Of a stretch of 64,000 bases of DNA, positions 46,401 to 54,795 are shown in pieces. Where the stretch lies: assembly GCA_036583965.1 (NCBI GenBank), contig JAZBQD010000019.1, forward strand, positions 15,329,585 through 15,393,584, given 5' to 3'. Origin of the DNA: Prunella strophiata. Taxonomy: Eukaryota > Chordata > Aves > Passeriformes > Prunellidae. The translations under genes were made by a program, and so were the position numbers. Position 1 is the first letter of the stretch. The number at the start of each line of letters is the position of its first letter. The notes beneath the pieces are model-generated. The model was not told the DNA's origin. It ran no database searches and was given only the letters and a program-made list of their open reading frames with translations.

Positions 46401-47579
46401 GGAGCCTGACAGCTCTGTGTGGGAACAACCAGGAAGTGCTAGGGAACACCAGATATTATGTGAGCCTTAAGTAGGTTGAGCTGTGTGGGCGAAATGGCCG
46501 ATACATATATTAAAGTTGATGAGGTTTTTGGTGGTTTGTTAGAAGTAAATAATTTCTTACGTTTTTAAAATTAAATATTTTGCAGGCAGTTGTACATTCC
46601 AGTTCTTTGAAGGCAGGCTGAATAGGGTTGCTGCAGAGGTCACTTCAGATTAGTCTGGCTCTAACCTGTTAGCTGCTAAATACACCAATGCTTTAATTTT
46701 GAAATGTGTTTAGATTAATGTCTTTCTTTATTCATGTCTGGACTAGCTGCTTCTCAACCACTTTGCAAGCAAACACTAACCATCTCTGTCTGAATTGTTC
46801 AGGAGTGCTTTCAGATAATTAGCACTCTGCTGTCTTGTTTTGACATAATCCGAGTATGCTGTGCTTTGGAATGGGTTTCCAAATAGCACATCCAGTCCAA
46901 GTAAGTTGTGATTCTCAAGTGAAACACTTTGTAATTGCCACCCAGAATCTTGCCAGGTTTATGCTTTAAAGTGTACTCAGTCACTAATTCTTGTGTGGCT
47001 TGTTGGAGACCAATTAAGTCTCCCAGTCATTCGTGCCATAAGTGAAGTGCCTCTTACACAGTTACGAAAGATTTAGTAATGTGCTTTCAATTTTACCTTA
47101 CAGCAACCTTGATTTCATTTTTCTCCTCAGTTCAGGCCTTAACTATATTTACTCAGTATTCAGGATTCTTCTTGATCTCATTACCTTCTGAACAGCCTGG
47201 GTGATCTGAAAATGTCACAGATGACTGGGAGTTGAGTGACCTTGTTAGAGGGAGAAAGCTGGGGTCAGCATCTGCCCTTATCAGCTCTTCAAACACCTGC
47301 AATGAAAGTTTTTTTCTTGTTGTAACATTCTGTATCTTTGATTTCTGCCCCCAAGGAAGAAAAGCTAGTGAGCAAGAAGAAAGCCAGAAGCAAAAGATGC
47401 TGAAGGGGATGAAAAAACAACTGAAACATATGTTGTCCCAGCCACTGTTTAAAGTCCTTATGAAAACCAAGTACCCAACACAGTCTGGAAAACTGCTCTT
47501 GCCTCAGACATCAGAGGGCATTTCAGCTCTAGGTGCCATGTCCAAAAAACAAGCCAAGAAGAAGAAATCAATAAAATAA
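33739..47579 (+). CDS. DDX24: DDX24, ATP-dependent DEAD-box RNA helicase (complete, 8 coding exons)
   Basis: DDX24 (orthologue of yeast Mak5) is a nucleolar RNA helicase needed for large-subunit ribosome assembly; in vertebrates it is also linked to p53 control and to damping of RIG-I-type signalling. Joining eight exons gives 793 codons plus TAA, with every junction in phase. The N-terminus has a conserved region (about 1-60) and lysine-rich blocks suggesting nuclear localisation. The Q-motif region contains GFSAPTPIQ. Motif I, AETGSGKT, is at 236-243, Ia PTREL at 345-349, TPGR at 394-397, II DEAD at 421-424, III SAT at 457-459, V beginning TTDVAARGLD at 593-602 and VI HRSGRTAR at 623-630. 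All catalytic motifs look intact. An acidic insert between motifs I and Ia (about 260-335) is a DDX24 hallmark. The C-terminus is basic. The human protein is slightly longer (859), mostly in variable N-terminal and insert regions. PPP4R4 lies divergently upstream. Confidence 0.97.
34454..37463 (+). other. DDX24: DDX24 intron 2 (about 3.0 kb)
   Basis: A GT-AG intron that splits the ATP-binding P-loop codon. It contains a partial tandem repeat with 55-bp period at 34,621-34,707. No other exon was recognised. Confidence 0.9.
34621..34707 (+). repeat. imperfect direct repeat, 55-bp period
   Basis: GAAACTTACGTGTTTGTAAA with a following CATGGGAACT recurs 55 bp later with very few changes. A third diverged half-copy lies between them. 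It is a local duplication in DDX24 intron 2. Confidence 0.8.
37464..37841 (+). CDS. DDX24: DDX24 exon 3 (residues 239-365)
   Basis: Acceptor TTTTTTTTAG; starts GAAGCGGCAAAACG, finishing motif I as GSGKT. It then encodes LAFAIPMIHSVLQWQK, the low-complexity acidic insert with a GDEDD and a DSDDE patch, and motif Ia PTRELAVQV. It ends in the first base of a glycine codon before donor GTATGT. Length 378 bp, phase preserved. Confidence 0.96.
37842..39529 (+). other. DDX24: DDX24 intron 3 (about 1.7 kb)
   Basis: A GT-AG intron that is AT-rich. It contains a perfect 12-bp inverted repeat at 38,253-38,283. Nothing else was assigned. Confidence 0.9.
38253..38283. repeat. perfect 12-bp inverted repeat, 7-nt loop
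   Basis: CTTTGTATATAC at 38,253-38,264 and its exact reverse complement at 38,272-38,283, separated by TGTATAT. It could form a hairpin in the DDX24 pre-mRNA, but low-complexity TA sequence can produce such arms by chance. Confidence 0.85.
39530..39683 (+). CDS. DDX24: DDX24 exon 4 (residues 365-416)
   Basis: Acceptor TTCTAG, donor GTAAAG, 154 bp. It encodes IKTAILVGGMAAQKQE (with the GG motif of RecA-like domain 1) and the Ib-region TPGR followed by LWEL. It ends after two bases of an arginine codon. Confidence 0.95.
39684..40046 (+). other. DDX24: DDX24 intron 4 (363 bp)
   Basis: A short GT-AG intron with donor GTAAAG and acceptor TTGACAG. No other content was recognised. Confidence 0.92.
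40047..40562 (+). CDS. DDX24: DDX24 exon 5 (residues 416-588)
   Basis: The 516-bp exon carries motif II (LVIDEADRMVEKGHF), motif III (FVFSATLTLVHQ), a lysine-rich linker and the start of RecA-like domain 2, with motif IV around TMVFANS and the conserved LHANMHQKQRL block. It ends with two bases of a serine codon before donor GTGAGT. Confidence 0.96.
40563..42629 (+). other. DDX24: DDX24 intron 5 (about 2.1 kb)
   Basis: A GT-AG intron carrying a sense-strand CR1 fragment (about 40,640-41,175). The remainder is unassigned; short ORFs in it show no family features. Confidence 0.9.
40640..41175 (+). mobile_element. CR1 LINE fragment
   Basis: Plus-strand CR1-like blocks: GGTTGGGGAAGTTCACTGAG, then a GTGATGAACTGGAGCAAGTTC region, GAGAAAGAGCTTTTTCTCTG and GTTGAGCATGGGAATAGGCTG, ending with GAGACCTCCTGAGGTCC. 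It is internally diverged and its edges are approximate. Confidence 0.75.
42630..42705 (+). CDS. DDX24: DDX24 exon 6 (residues 588-613)
   Basis: A 76-bp exon with acceptor TTTCTCAG and donor GTTAAC, a weaker donor than its neighbours. It encodes CVLLTTDVAARGLDIP (motif V) and NVQHVIHYQ. It ends in phase 0. Confidence 0.95.
42706..43290 (+). other. DDX24: DDX24 intron 6 (585 bp)
   Basis: A GT-AG intron. Its acceptor is preceded by TCTGGGCTCTTGCAG. The last 100 bp are unusually GC-rich for this gene body. Confidence 0.92.
43291..43479 (+). CDS. DDX24: DDX24 exon 7 (residues 614-676)
   Basis: A 189-bp exon in phase 0 at both ends. It encodes VPRTSELYVHRSGRTARAA (motif VI), LLLIGPEDLINFRKIYKTL and the start of the C-terminal extension (FFPVDAKCMTSIK). 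Donor GTAAAG. Confidence 0.96.
43480..45888 (+). other. DDX24: DDX24 intron 7 (about 2.4 kb)
   Basis: A GT-AG intron. It contains an exact 30-bp tandem duplication (43,965-44,024) and a short CT run near 45,130. No other exon was recognised. Confidence 0.9.
43965..44024 (+). repeat. exact 30-bp tandem duplication
   Basis: GTTATTGCCCATTTTAAAGA plus GGATTCAGTC is present twice head to tail with no mismatch, which suggests a recent event. Confidence 0.97.
45889..46018 (+). CDS. DDX24: DDX24 exon 8 (residues 677-720)
   Basis: A 130-bp exon after acceptor ATTGCAG. It encodes ERMNLARQIEKAEFFNSRAK, then HNSWLQQAAEALEIDLDDDM and LM, ending on the first base of a glycine codon. The only donor that keeps frame with the last exon is GCAAGT at 46,019, a GC-AG type. 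Using the nearby GT (46,023) would shift the frame of the last exon. Confidence 0.9.
46019..47355 (+). other. DDX24: DDX24 intron 8, apparent GC-AG intron (1,337 bp)
   Basis: Donor ATGG followed by GCAAGT matches the extended consensus of GC-AG introns. The acceptor is TGCCCCCAAG. If the intron is retained, translation would stop at TAG after two more codons (Gly, Lys). Confidence 0.85.
47356..47579 (+). CDS. DDX24: DDX24 exon 9, C-terminus and stop (residues 720-793)
   Basis: The coding part is 224 bp: RKASEQEESQKQKMLKGMKK, the conserved HMLSQPLF and TKYPTQSGK blocks, and a basic tail KKQAKKKKSIK ending in TAA at 47,577. The match to the DDX24 C-terminus confirms both the gene identity and the reading frame across intron 8. 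Confidence 0.96.
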
Positions 47580-47580
47580 A
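47570..47580 (+). terminator. DDX24: two overlapping AATAAA hexamers across the DDX24 stop codon
   Basis: AATAAA occurs at 47,570-47,575 and again at 47,575-47,580, overlapping the last two codons and the TAA. Use as poly(A) signals would give an almost UTR-less mRNA. They may simply reflect the A-rich Ile-Lys-stop coding sequence. Confidence 0.4.
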
Positions 47581-49120
47581 ATTAGATAATAGCAAGATCA
47601 TTCAGTGTGATAGAAGCAAGAACTATCCTCATCAAGGCTGTCAGTGCTTATGGAGGAGCCCAGCTAGGAAGACAGATTGTGTAAGGATGTTGCCTGTGTA
47701 TCGGTTGTGTAGGCACAAAAGAAAATGCTGATTTAAAGGGCTCAATTAACATCTGGTTAGTTACTCTTGAATCTTGTCTTGCATCTTGTTTTTTTATGTT
47801 CTTATTTTTTTTTCATAAATCTCTATATTAATAGAAGTTAATTAGTTTTCACATAGTTCTGATAATTACTCCAGTTTGTGAGATGGGTAAGAGTTACTGA
47901 ATGGAATCATTGTGGGCATACTCTAATGATAAAACTTGATTTGAATTTTAATATCTTTAAAGGACAGGGGAAGGTCAGCTATATACAGTGCAAGTACAGT
48001 CTGAACTGGTGGTAGTGGGAGGTTTGGCTTTTACTGCCTACAGCTCAGTGTGAAAGGCAGAAAATACAGATAATGTTGCCAGTAAGTCTACAGTTCTGGT
48101 TATGGAAATATCCCAGTTTTCTTTCTCCTTTGATAATATTTCTCAGTTCTGTTCTTCACCAAATTTAATTCTCTTAGTCCTGTGTTAATACATTTGAATG
48201 TGCAAAAAAAAAGTTAGGGTGGCAGTGGGCCAGGACTGACCTTGGGAGATGCGTAGATTTCTGAGTAAGTGTTGCTACTCAGTGCTTTCTTGATTACTAT
48301 TTGAAGTTAAGCCTGTATTTGAAAACGTGTTACAACCATGATATTCACTGTAACAGAAGAGATGATGTTTTAAAATGTGACCTTTGAAGACTGCTCCATG
48401 ATAATTGTGCTTTTAAATAATTCTAACCTGATCTGGGAAAATATTTTTAAACTGTTTTTAAAAATATGTCAGAAAAATATATTTTTAATTTTTGTTAAAT
48501 TATATCTGCCATAAACTTCAAAGCCTTTGTCTGTTTTCATTTACTTGAGATTTCTAAATCCCTCATAGCTGATGCTGTTTACACTTACCAGGCAAGGGGA
48601 GAGGAAAAGCACCCAAAAGATAGGACAGTTGAATCTGTATTGGTGGGAGGCCAGGTAACCTTCACCTGCTGGCTCTGGATGAGGCTTGGTTTCTGTGTCT
48701 CAAACAGTGTGGAATGAACCAGCGTCACTGCCATGACAAGAAGCACCAATTTACTCAGCTACCATGGGAAATTTGTCTGTGGAGTTGAGTGCCCCTTCTA
48801 ACCACTTGCTAGTTATTTGAGAATAGCAAACTCTTTATTCTTTCATCTGTGTAAATAATTGAAGCCCTCTGTCTCTGGAGGGCTTTTCTTTTCATGCATT
48901 ACTGAAGAAGAGCTCTGACAATGTAATCATAAGCATACAGAGATGTCAATGATGTATGGGACTTTCCTTGCAATGCACTGTTTGTCTCATGCCCTTGGGA
49001 GTAGAGGGAAAAGGTTTGGGGAGAAGAAATTGGAAGGTTCTGTTTCCTCTTTCATGTGAGGAGATGCATCTTTGGAGTTAATGTGACATCTGAAAAATAA
49101 AAACAATTTTATGACAGTTT
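47580..49120 (+). other. DDX24: probable DDX24 3' UTR and downstream DNA
   Basis: AT-rich sequence without ORFs of note. A clean AATAAA at 49,096-49,101 followed by T- and GT-rich sequence is the best candidate for a distal poly(A) site. The true 3' end cannot be fixed without transcript data. Confidence 0.5.
49096..49101 (+). terminator. DDX24: candidate distal poly(A) signal of DDX24
   Basis: AATAAA in context TGAAAAATAAAAACA, with a T-rich region and TTTCTTGTAAG within the next 40 nt. Confidence 0.4.
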
Positions 49121-49570
49121 CTTGTAAGTCAGGTTGAAAAAAGGAACTGAACAAAGGTAAGCATGCCTTCATTTCTTTCCCATGCCATTTTAATCAGATT
49201 TATATTATGAAAAGGAAACTTGTATTGGTTTTGCATCCTGAAGGGTTTGAAGACCAGGTAGGCCTTTTCTGAATCTTATGATGCATTTCTGTTTCCATTT
49301 CATTAACATAACCAAGGTTGGATCCTGACAACAGAGCTCAGCATCTCCCTGTCTGAGTCTGCATGAGTTTTGGCAATTTCTAATTCCATGAGATCATGAG
49401 GAGAGCTGAGTTTGGGGACAGTGAGACTATTGTTATTTCTATCATTGCTATGAAGTTTTTCAGCTGCTTCTGCTTCCCTGTGTTTAACAACCCAGCTCTC
49501 TCATTCCCAGACCACTGTCCTGCCAGCTGTCCCTGGGATAGAGCATGGCACTTGTGCCCTCCTTGCTGCC
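49121..49570. other. unassigned intergenic DNA
   Basis: Nothing recognised on either strand. Confidence 0.6.
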
Positions 49571-49790
49571 TTCATAGAATCATAAAATCCAATGCCACCA
49601 TACCCATATAGCAAAGTGCCACATCCACTTGTTTTTTGAACACTCCAGGGGTGCTGACTGCACCACTTCCCTGGAGAGCCTGTTCCAATGCTTAATGGTT
49701 CATGTTTGCTTGTGAGACATGCTCTGGCTGGTTTTCTTCTGCAGCCTCTTATGTGTACTGCATGAACTCTCAGTGCTTAAATCTACTGAT
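49571..49790 (-). mobile_element. CR1 LINE 3' fragment
   Basis: The plus strand starts TTCATAGAATCATAAAATCC (CR1 3' end in reverse complement) and continues with ACTCCAGGGGTGCTGACTGC and TTCCCTGGAGAGCCTGTTCC. The copy is short and 5' truncated, with an approximate right edge. Confidence 0.85.
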
Positions 49791-51845
49791 GCTGCACCCC
49801 CACAGGAACTAAAGCAGAGCTTGGACCTTAAAAATATCTGTGTCTTAAAAAGAGCACTTGTCTAGAGCTCTGACAGCTCTCTTGTGGCTGCCTGTTTTGC
49901 CTTGTCATTATCTTACCAGGATACCCTGAGTCTTCTAGCTAGAGGAAAAACCTTTTATTTGCTTTAGCTAATTTTAAAAAATTGTTAAACCAATAACTGA
50001 AAGATATTACCATTTAGCTGCCCCACTCCTATGTGAATGAAGTTACTGCAGAAAGAGGACAGTAAAGTGGAATGTTTTCTCTATCTCTGATTTGTATGTG
50101 TACTGCTGGTGCAAATTAGACAGGAAGTATTTTACATCAAGTCCATATGGGCAGTGGCAATCTTAGTGTTTATCAAATACATAGTATCAAATGTTTTCTC
50201 CAATGCTGTGCTGGCACAGCAGTTATACTGAGGTCTCTAACCAGTAATCTCGTGTTTTCGTGGCAGCTTATGTCTGCTGAAATACCCATAATTAAAGGAC
50301 TTATTAAGTCTATTTAAGCTGTCAAAGCAACTTCCAAGGAGTTTAATAAAAGCATGACTTCAGCAGAGTGGTGGTAGGCTTCAAGCTGATACAGAGCAAC
50401 CAGTACTACCTAACAGAAAAGTGAAACAATAGCTTCTGAACCTTCTTTTTTTATTTTCTGCATGGGGCCAGTTGATCTCATCCCTGCCACAGAGTTCCTG
50501 CTCTGTCATACTCTATAAAGGAAGAGTCCCTGCAGTTTAAGGCATCTGCTGAGGAGATAGTTTGGCCAGGATCTCACATATTAGACGAGAGTTTCCTGAC
50601 ATTCCCCATGCCTTTTCTCTCCTCCCCTGTATGTTAATAAAACAGCAAATTAGCAGAGCAGAAGCTGGAGTGGTGCCTTGCCATATGCCAGCAGCCCAGG
50701 CACAGGGTTGGCCATGTGGCACAGGGGAGGTAATTCACACCTTCCTGAGAGAGGGCCGGCTACCCCACACGAACTGCAATTAGTCTTCATCAGCTCCCTG
50801 AGGGGAGAGGAGATAGGAAAGGAATCACTTTGACAGCCTCACCTCACACAGCCTGACAGCAGGAAAATATGGTAAGAAACACTGTGCTTTCCTGGGTGTT
50901 GAAATGCTCACTGCTATGTGCAGGATGTGTTTTTTGGGTGCCTGAGCTATTCCAGACTTTATGGTGAATGGTTTGGTGAAAGGAGCTCAGAAGACATAAA
51001 ATGAATGACTGATAATGTAGCAACAATCTGTAAGTAATACCCAACAGTCATTGCAGAAAAGTAGGATGTTGCCAGTGGTCATAGGTTTGGGAAGTAGAAG
51101 GAAGGCACAAGACAGAAGGACTCTTAAGGAAAATTATCCTGGTTCTGTAGCCCTCTAGAGATCCCCTCTATATAGCCTCCTTCTGACTCTCAGGAAGATG
51201 TCTGATACTGTTCTGGCCTGTGAGATTTTCTATTTCAGCTTTTTTTTTTTTTTGTGAAAGGTACTGAAAGGCTTCAGTGTTTTCTCAAGTCTGTCATAAG
51301 CTCCTCCTGGGGTTGGCCTCCCAGAGTGAGTAAGAAAGAAGAAAATAATCTCTCACTCCTGTGGCAAGTTTATTGGCCTGGGGAAGCAAGTGAATAAGAG
51401 CTGCTGTGCTTCTTTGCCTTGGAGTTCAGCAGCTCTTGCTGTGAAACTGGAAGAAATTGTAGCCAGTTTCCAGAGCAACCAACTTTAGGTGGTACAAATT
51501 GTCAAATTTCTGTAGGTGAGAGCTGCACATACAGAACATAAATACAAAACCTGGCTTGGAAAAGCTGAACAGGCACTACAAAGTACATATGGGCTAATTA
51601 AAGGTCTGATTATTTTTTATTATTGATGTGATTATATCAGTCTAATCACTAGTGTGGATGGTTTTCTAGAAGTAAAGTTTATTTTTCTTTACTCATGGCA
51701 ATATCTATACCAGTATAAGCTGACAGGTGTTATGGAATTATTCACACTGGCCACCTTAACAGGGTCCAACCCTAGGATCCCAATGATTAATGTCCAAGTG
51801 AAGGTTTCCAGCTCCTCTTTTGTTAGTTCTCAGGTTACAGCTGTG
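49791..51845. other. unassigned intergenic DNA
   Basis: No gene recognised. It includes a T run at 51,240-51,253. Small ORFs on both strands lack family features. Confidence 0.6.
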
Positions 51846-52045
51846 TGCCTCTTGAGAGGGACCCCTTGCCCAGACCATGCCCCTCAGTTATACCCATACC
51901 ACCCATCCCCCAATCCACACATCACCTTATTTTGCTCAGTGGTCTCTCAATTTCATTTTGGTTTTCACTATTGCTGGGCTGGACCTTCTTAAGTTACCTC
52001 ATTCTCTTGGAATTGTCTCCTTTGTCCTTGCATTCTTGAAAACAA
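51846..52045 (+). repeat. direct repeat copy A flanking the pol fragment (candidate LTR or internal remnant)
   Basis: About 190 bp related to copy B at 54,600-54,795 in the same orientation. Shared blocks include CCCCTCAGTTA, TACCACCCA, TTTTCACT.TTGCTGGGCTGG and AAGTTACCTCATTCTCT.GGAATT. By eye they are roughly three-quarters identical. The pair brackets the decayed retroviral pol fragment, as LTR remnants would. Confidence 0.65.
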
Positions 52046-52859
52046 AATCTTGTAGACTAGAAAAGAAAGACTTACAAACACTCTGGAAATGAGATATGAT
52101 GAAAGGAAATGCAGTTGAAGGGAAAAAAAAAAAAAAGAAAATTGGGACATTTAGTGACTAGAAGAAAATGGACTGGGATTACATGAGGTGCAGTGCAAAG
52201 GACCAAAAGATGCCAAAAGTAACCTCACAGATGTTGCAAAAGCATGGGGAAAAGATCAAGGAGGAAGACACAACTTTGAGGGGAAGATAGGAGAGACATG
52301 GCATGGATACTGAAAAAAAAAAAAAAATCTTTGCCAAAGTGAAAGCCATCAAAAGGCATGGGATGCCATGAAGTGCAGGGACATGGACCAAAGCTTGCCC
52401 AATTGATCCCTATTGAAATCACAATATTTCATTTCCCTTCCCAGAAGGGAATGAAATTGAAATGAAACCAAAACATCTCTACAATGAAGAGTTTAATTCT
52501 AGTATCTTAAGGTGTAGAAGACAGCCCAATAATAAAACTGGTTGAAACCGTCTGTCTTATGCCTTTTTTTCTTGTAGATGTTTTTGTGTCCCTCGTATAA
52601 ATTCGGTCTTCATGTAAGCAGCTGGTCATAGCAGGGACAGTGGTGGCAGATATAGCTAAGTGCCATGCCAAACACTATTTTTGCTGGTGGCAGGTATTTC
52701 TATTAGCCTATTCCTAAAGGCCATTTCAAAGTTACCTAACTACAAATTCAAGTAATTTTATTTTTGGGAGTCTTGTTCATTTTCTTCCCCTCTCCTGAGG
52801 ACTGTGAATGATACTGAATGTGTAGCCATCACTGTGATCCTAAAATTTTATAGATGTTG
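52046..52859 (-). other. region between pol remnant and repeat copy A
   Basis: AT-rich DNA with A runs at about 52,122-52,135 and 52,313-52,327. It could be remnant 3' retroviral sequence, but I can see no clear envelope or other frame. Confidence 0.4.
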
Positions 52860-54590
52860 TTTAGTATTCCTGCTGGAAAGTGAGAACCTCTAGCAGGTTC
52901 CATGTTTTCAGGTATTCCAGATCTGGTAAGGATGTTTTAATTACTCCCACAGTAAGAGTTTTCCTGGTGGGAAAAGCTTCTATCCATTCTGAGAGCTGAT
53001 CCATAATTACCAGTGCTCATAAGAGGCATGTCAGGCATAACCACTTTGAAAACGTGAAAAACGAAGTATGATACTTCAATCTCTTGTTTGTGTTTCGTGT
53101 TGGAAAACTTTCAACATGTGGGACAAGAAATCACAATACTTTTCATTGCCATATGTATTCTGGGGACTGCCCACATTTTTTTTCCATCTGGTTAACAATT
53201 GCTACCATCACTCCATGTATTTTATCGTGAAACCACTTAGCCAAACTCATTAAATACTTTCTTGGTAGAACAGGTTATCCCCCAATAGTCCAAATTCCAG
53301 TTTCATCTTTCACAGCCTCCCAACTTTCCCATCGAGCCCATTCTTCCTGAGTAACCTCTGTCTATATTTGGGCTGGATTACCGATCTCTAGTCAGCAGAG
53401 GGAGTTAGTATGGTGGCACACTCGTTATAGGCTGTTTAACAGCAGTTCTAGCTGCTTTATCTGCCAGTTCATTGTTTGTTCTGCTTTTGCTGGACCCTTT
53501 GATTTGGGCTGGACAGTGCACTACAACAATTTCCCTTGGAAGCTAAATAGCTTCCAAGAGCACTCAGATTCCAGTTCCATTAGAAATACACTTTCTTGCT
53601 GAGGTAAGGAACCTTCATTCTTTCCTTAGCATACCCATTGCATATCACTCTCCAAAAACTTACTTACAATAAGAACAAACACTGTTGATGTCCCCACCAG
53701 GCTTCTTGTGCTAACACAGTTAATTCATCAAGGCTTGTAGAGGTTCTGCTTCAAGTACCTCCGGCTTTTTCACCACTGCATAGCCTACATATCGTTTTCC
53801 ATTCATGTAGCATAAAGATCTGTCAGTGATAAGGGTTAGATTTGAGTTCTCTAGAAGCTGATCCAGCAGATCTTCCTGAGTGCAGTTGGAGTGAAACACA
53901 GCACAATCACGACAGGGCCCATCACCGTAAGGAACAGGCAGTAAAGTTGCTCGATTCAAAACACTACATCTCTTTAAAATAACATTATTCCCATTTAAGA
54001 TAATTAAATTATTTTAAATCATAATGCTGTGCCTTTTGTGGGGACATTGCTTGCGTAGCACGTCGCTTCACAATCAGTTTTACTTCACGGGGGACGTTCA
54101 GGGTTGAGGGGTGAGCCGGGGGTGATGCTCTGCGGCTCTCGGTGACGGCACCGCGGAGCTGTCCCCGCGCAGGACGCGGCTCCGCCCGGCGCTGCGCCAC
54201 GGGGCGGCGGTGTGGCCACGCTCCGGAGGAGCCACTGCGCCCGCTGCTGCCTGCTCTCGCACTTCGATCTAAGGATCTGGAATAAGTCAGCAATCCCAGT
54301 GCAGGAGCAGAAGCTCCTTTTATACTTTGGAAATCCTTTCTTCTTTCTGGATCCCGCTGTATAGGCACCACTGCCTCTGCCTTTGTAGCTTCTCCCCCAG
54401 TATCCACGGTCTGCAGTATGCTGCTGTGCCTAAAAATCCACACAATGTCTTTCAAGTCATCTTTAAACAAACTGAATAATATAGTAGGAGAGTCAGTGAA
54501 CTCTGGGGGCAGGAGGGTCCATGTTAGTTGTTGATTTTTCCACATAAATGCAAACAGAAGCTGGCTGCCTTCTGCTGCAGGAATGGTAAA
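52860..54590 (-). pseudogene. endogenous retrovirus pol remnant (RT, RNase H, integrase), disabled
   Basis: Reading the minus strand from 54,590 downward, blocks appear in retroviral pol order: reverse transcriptase with a TWTLLP and DSPT region (about 54,590-54,400), a degraded catalytic box where the aspartate pair expected of the YxDD motif is altered, an RT connection region with SAPALGL, a GC-rich connection segment (54,085-54,270), RNase H around 53,960-53,720 with a TDRS version of its first motif, an RNase H tail near 53,400-53,550, the integrase N-terminal region near 53,130-53,290 and an integrase core block near 52,880-53,020. Stops occur at 54,009 and 53,720, and there are further stops and frameshifts. 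Gag, protease and envelope are not recognisable. The pattern is most like class I (gammaretrovirus-related) elements. It is an inactive fossil. Confidence 0.85.
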
Positions 54591-54599
54591 ACCTAGGAG

Positions 54600-54795
54600 T
54601 CCCAGGAGGAACCCCTACCCCAAAACAAACCCCTCAGTTACACCTGTACCACCCACTACTCAATCCATATATCCACTCCCTTAATCCTGGTCAGTGGCCT
54701 CTTGATTTCTTATTAGTTTTCACTCTTGCTGGGCTGGCCTTCTTCTGAAGTTACCTCATTCTCTAGGAATTATCTCCTCCTTGTCTTTATCTTCT
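54600..54795 (+). repeat. direct repeat copy B flanking the pol fragment
   Basis: Partner of copy A (51,846-52,045), same orientation. It abuts the point where reverse transcriptase similarity stops abruptly (about 54,590). If it is an LTR remnant, the 5' part of the provirus (gag and protease) has been deleted. Confidence 0.65.
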
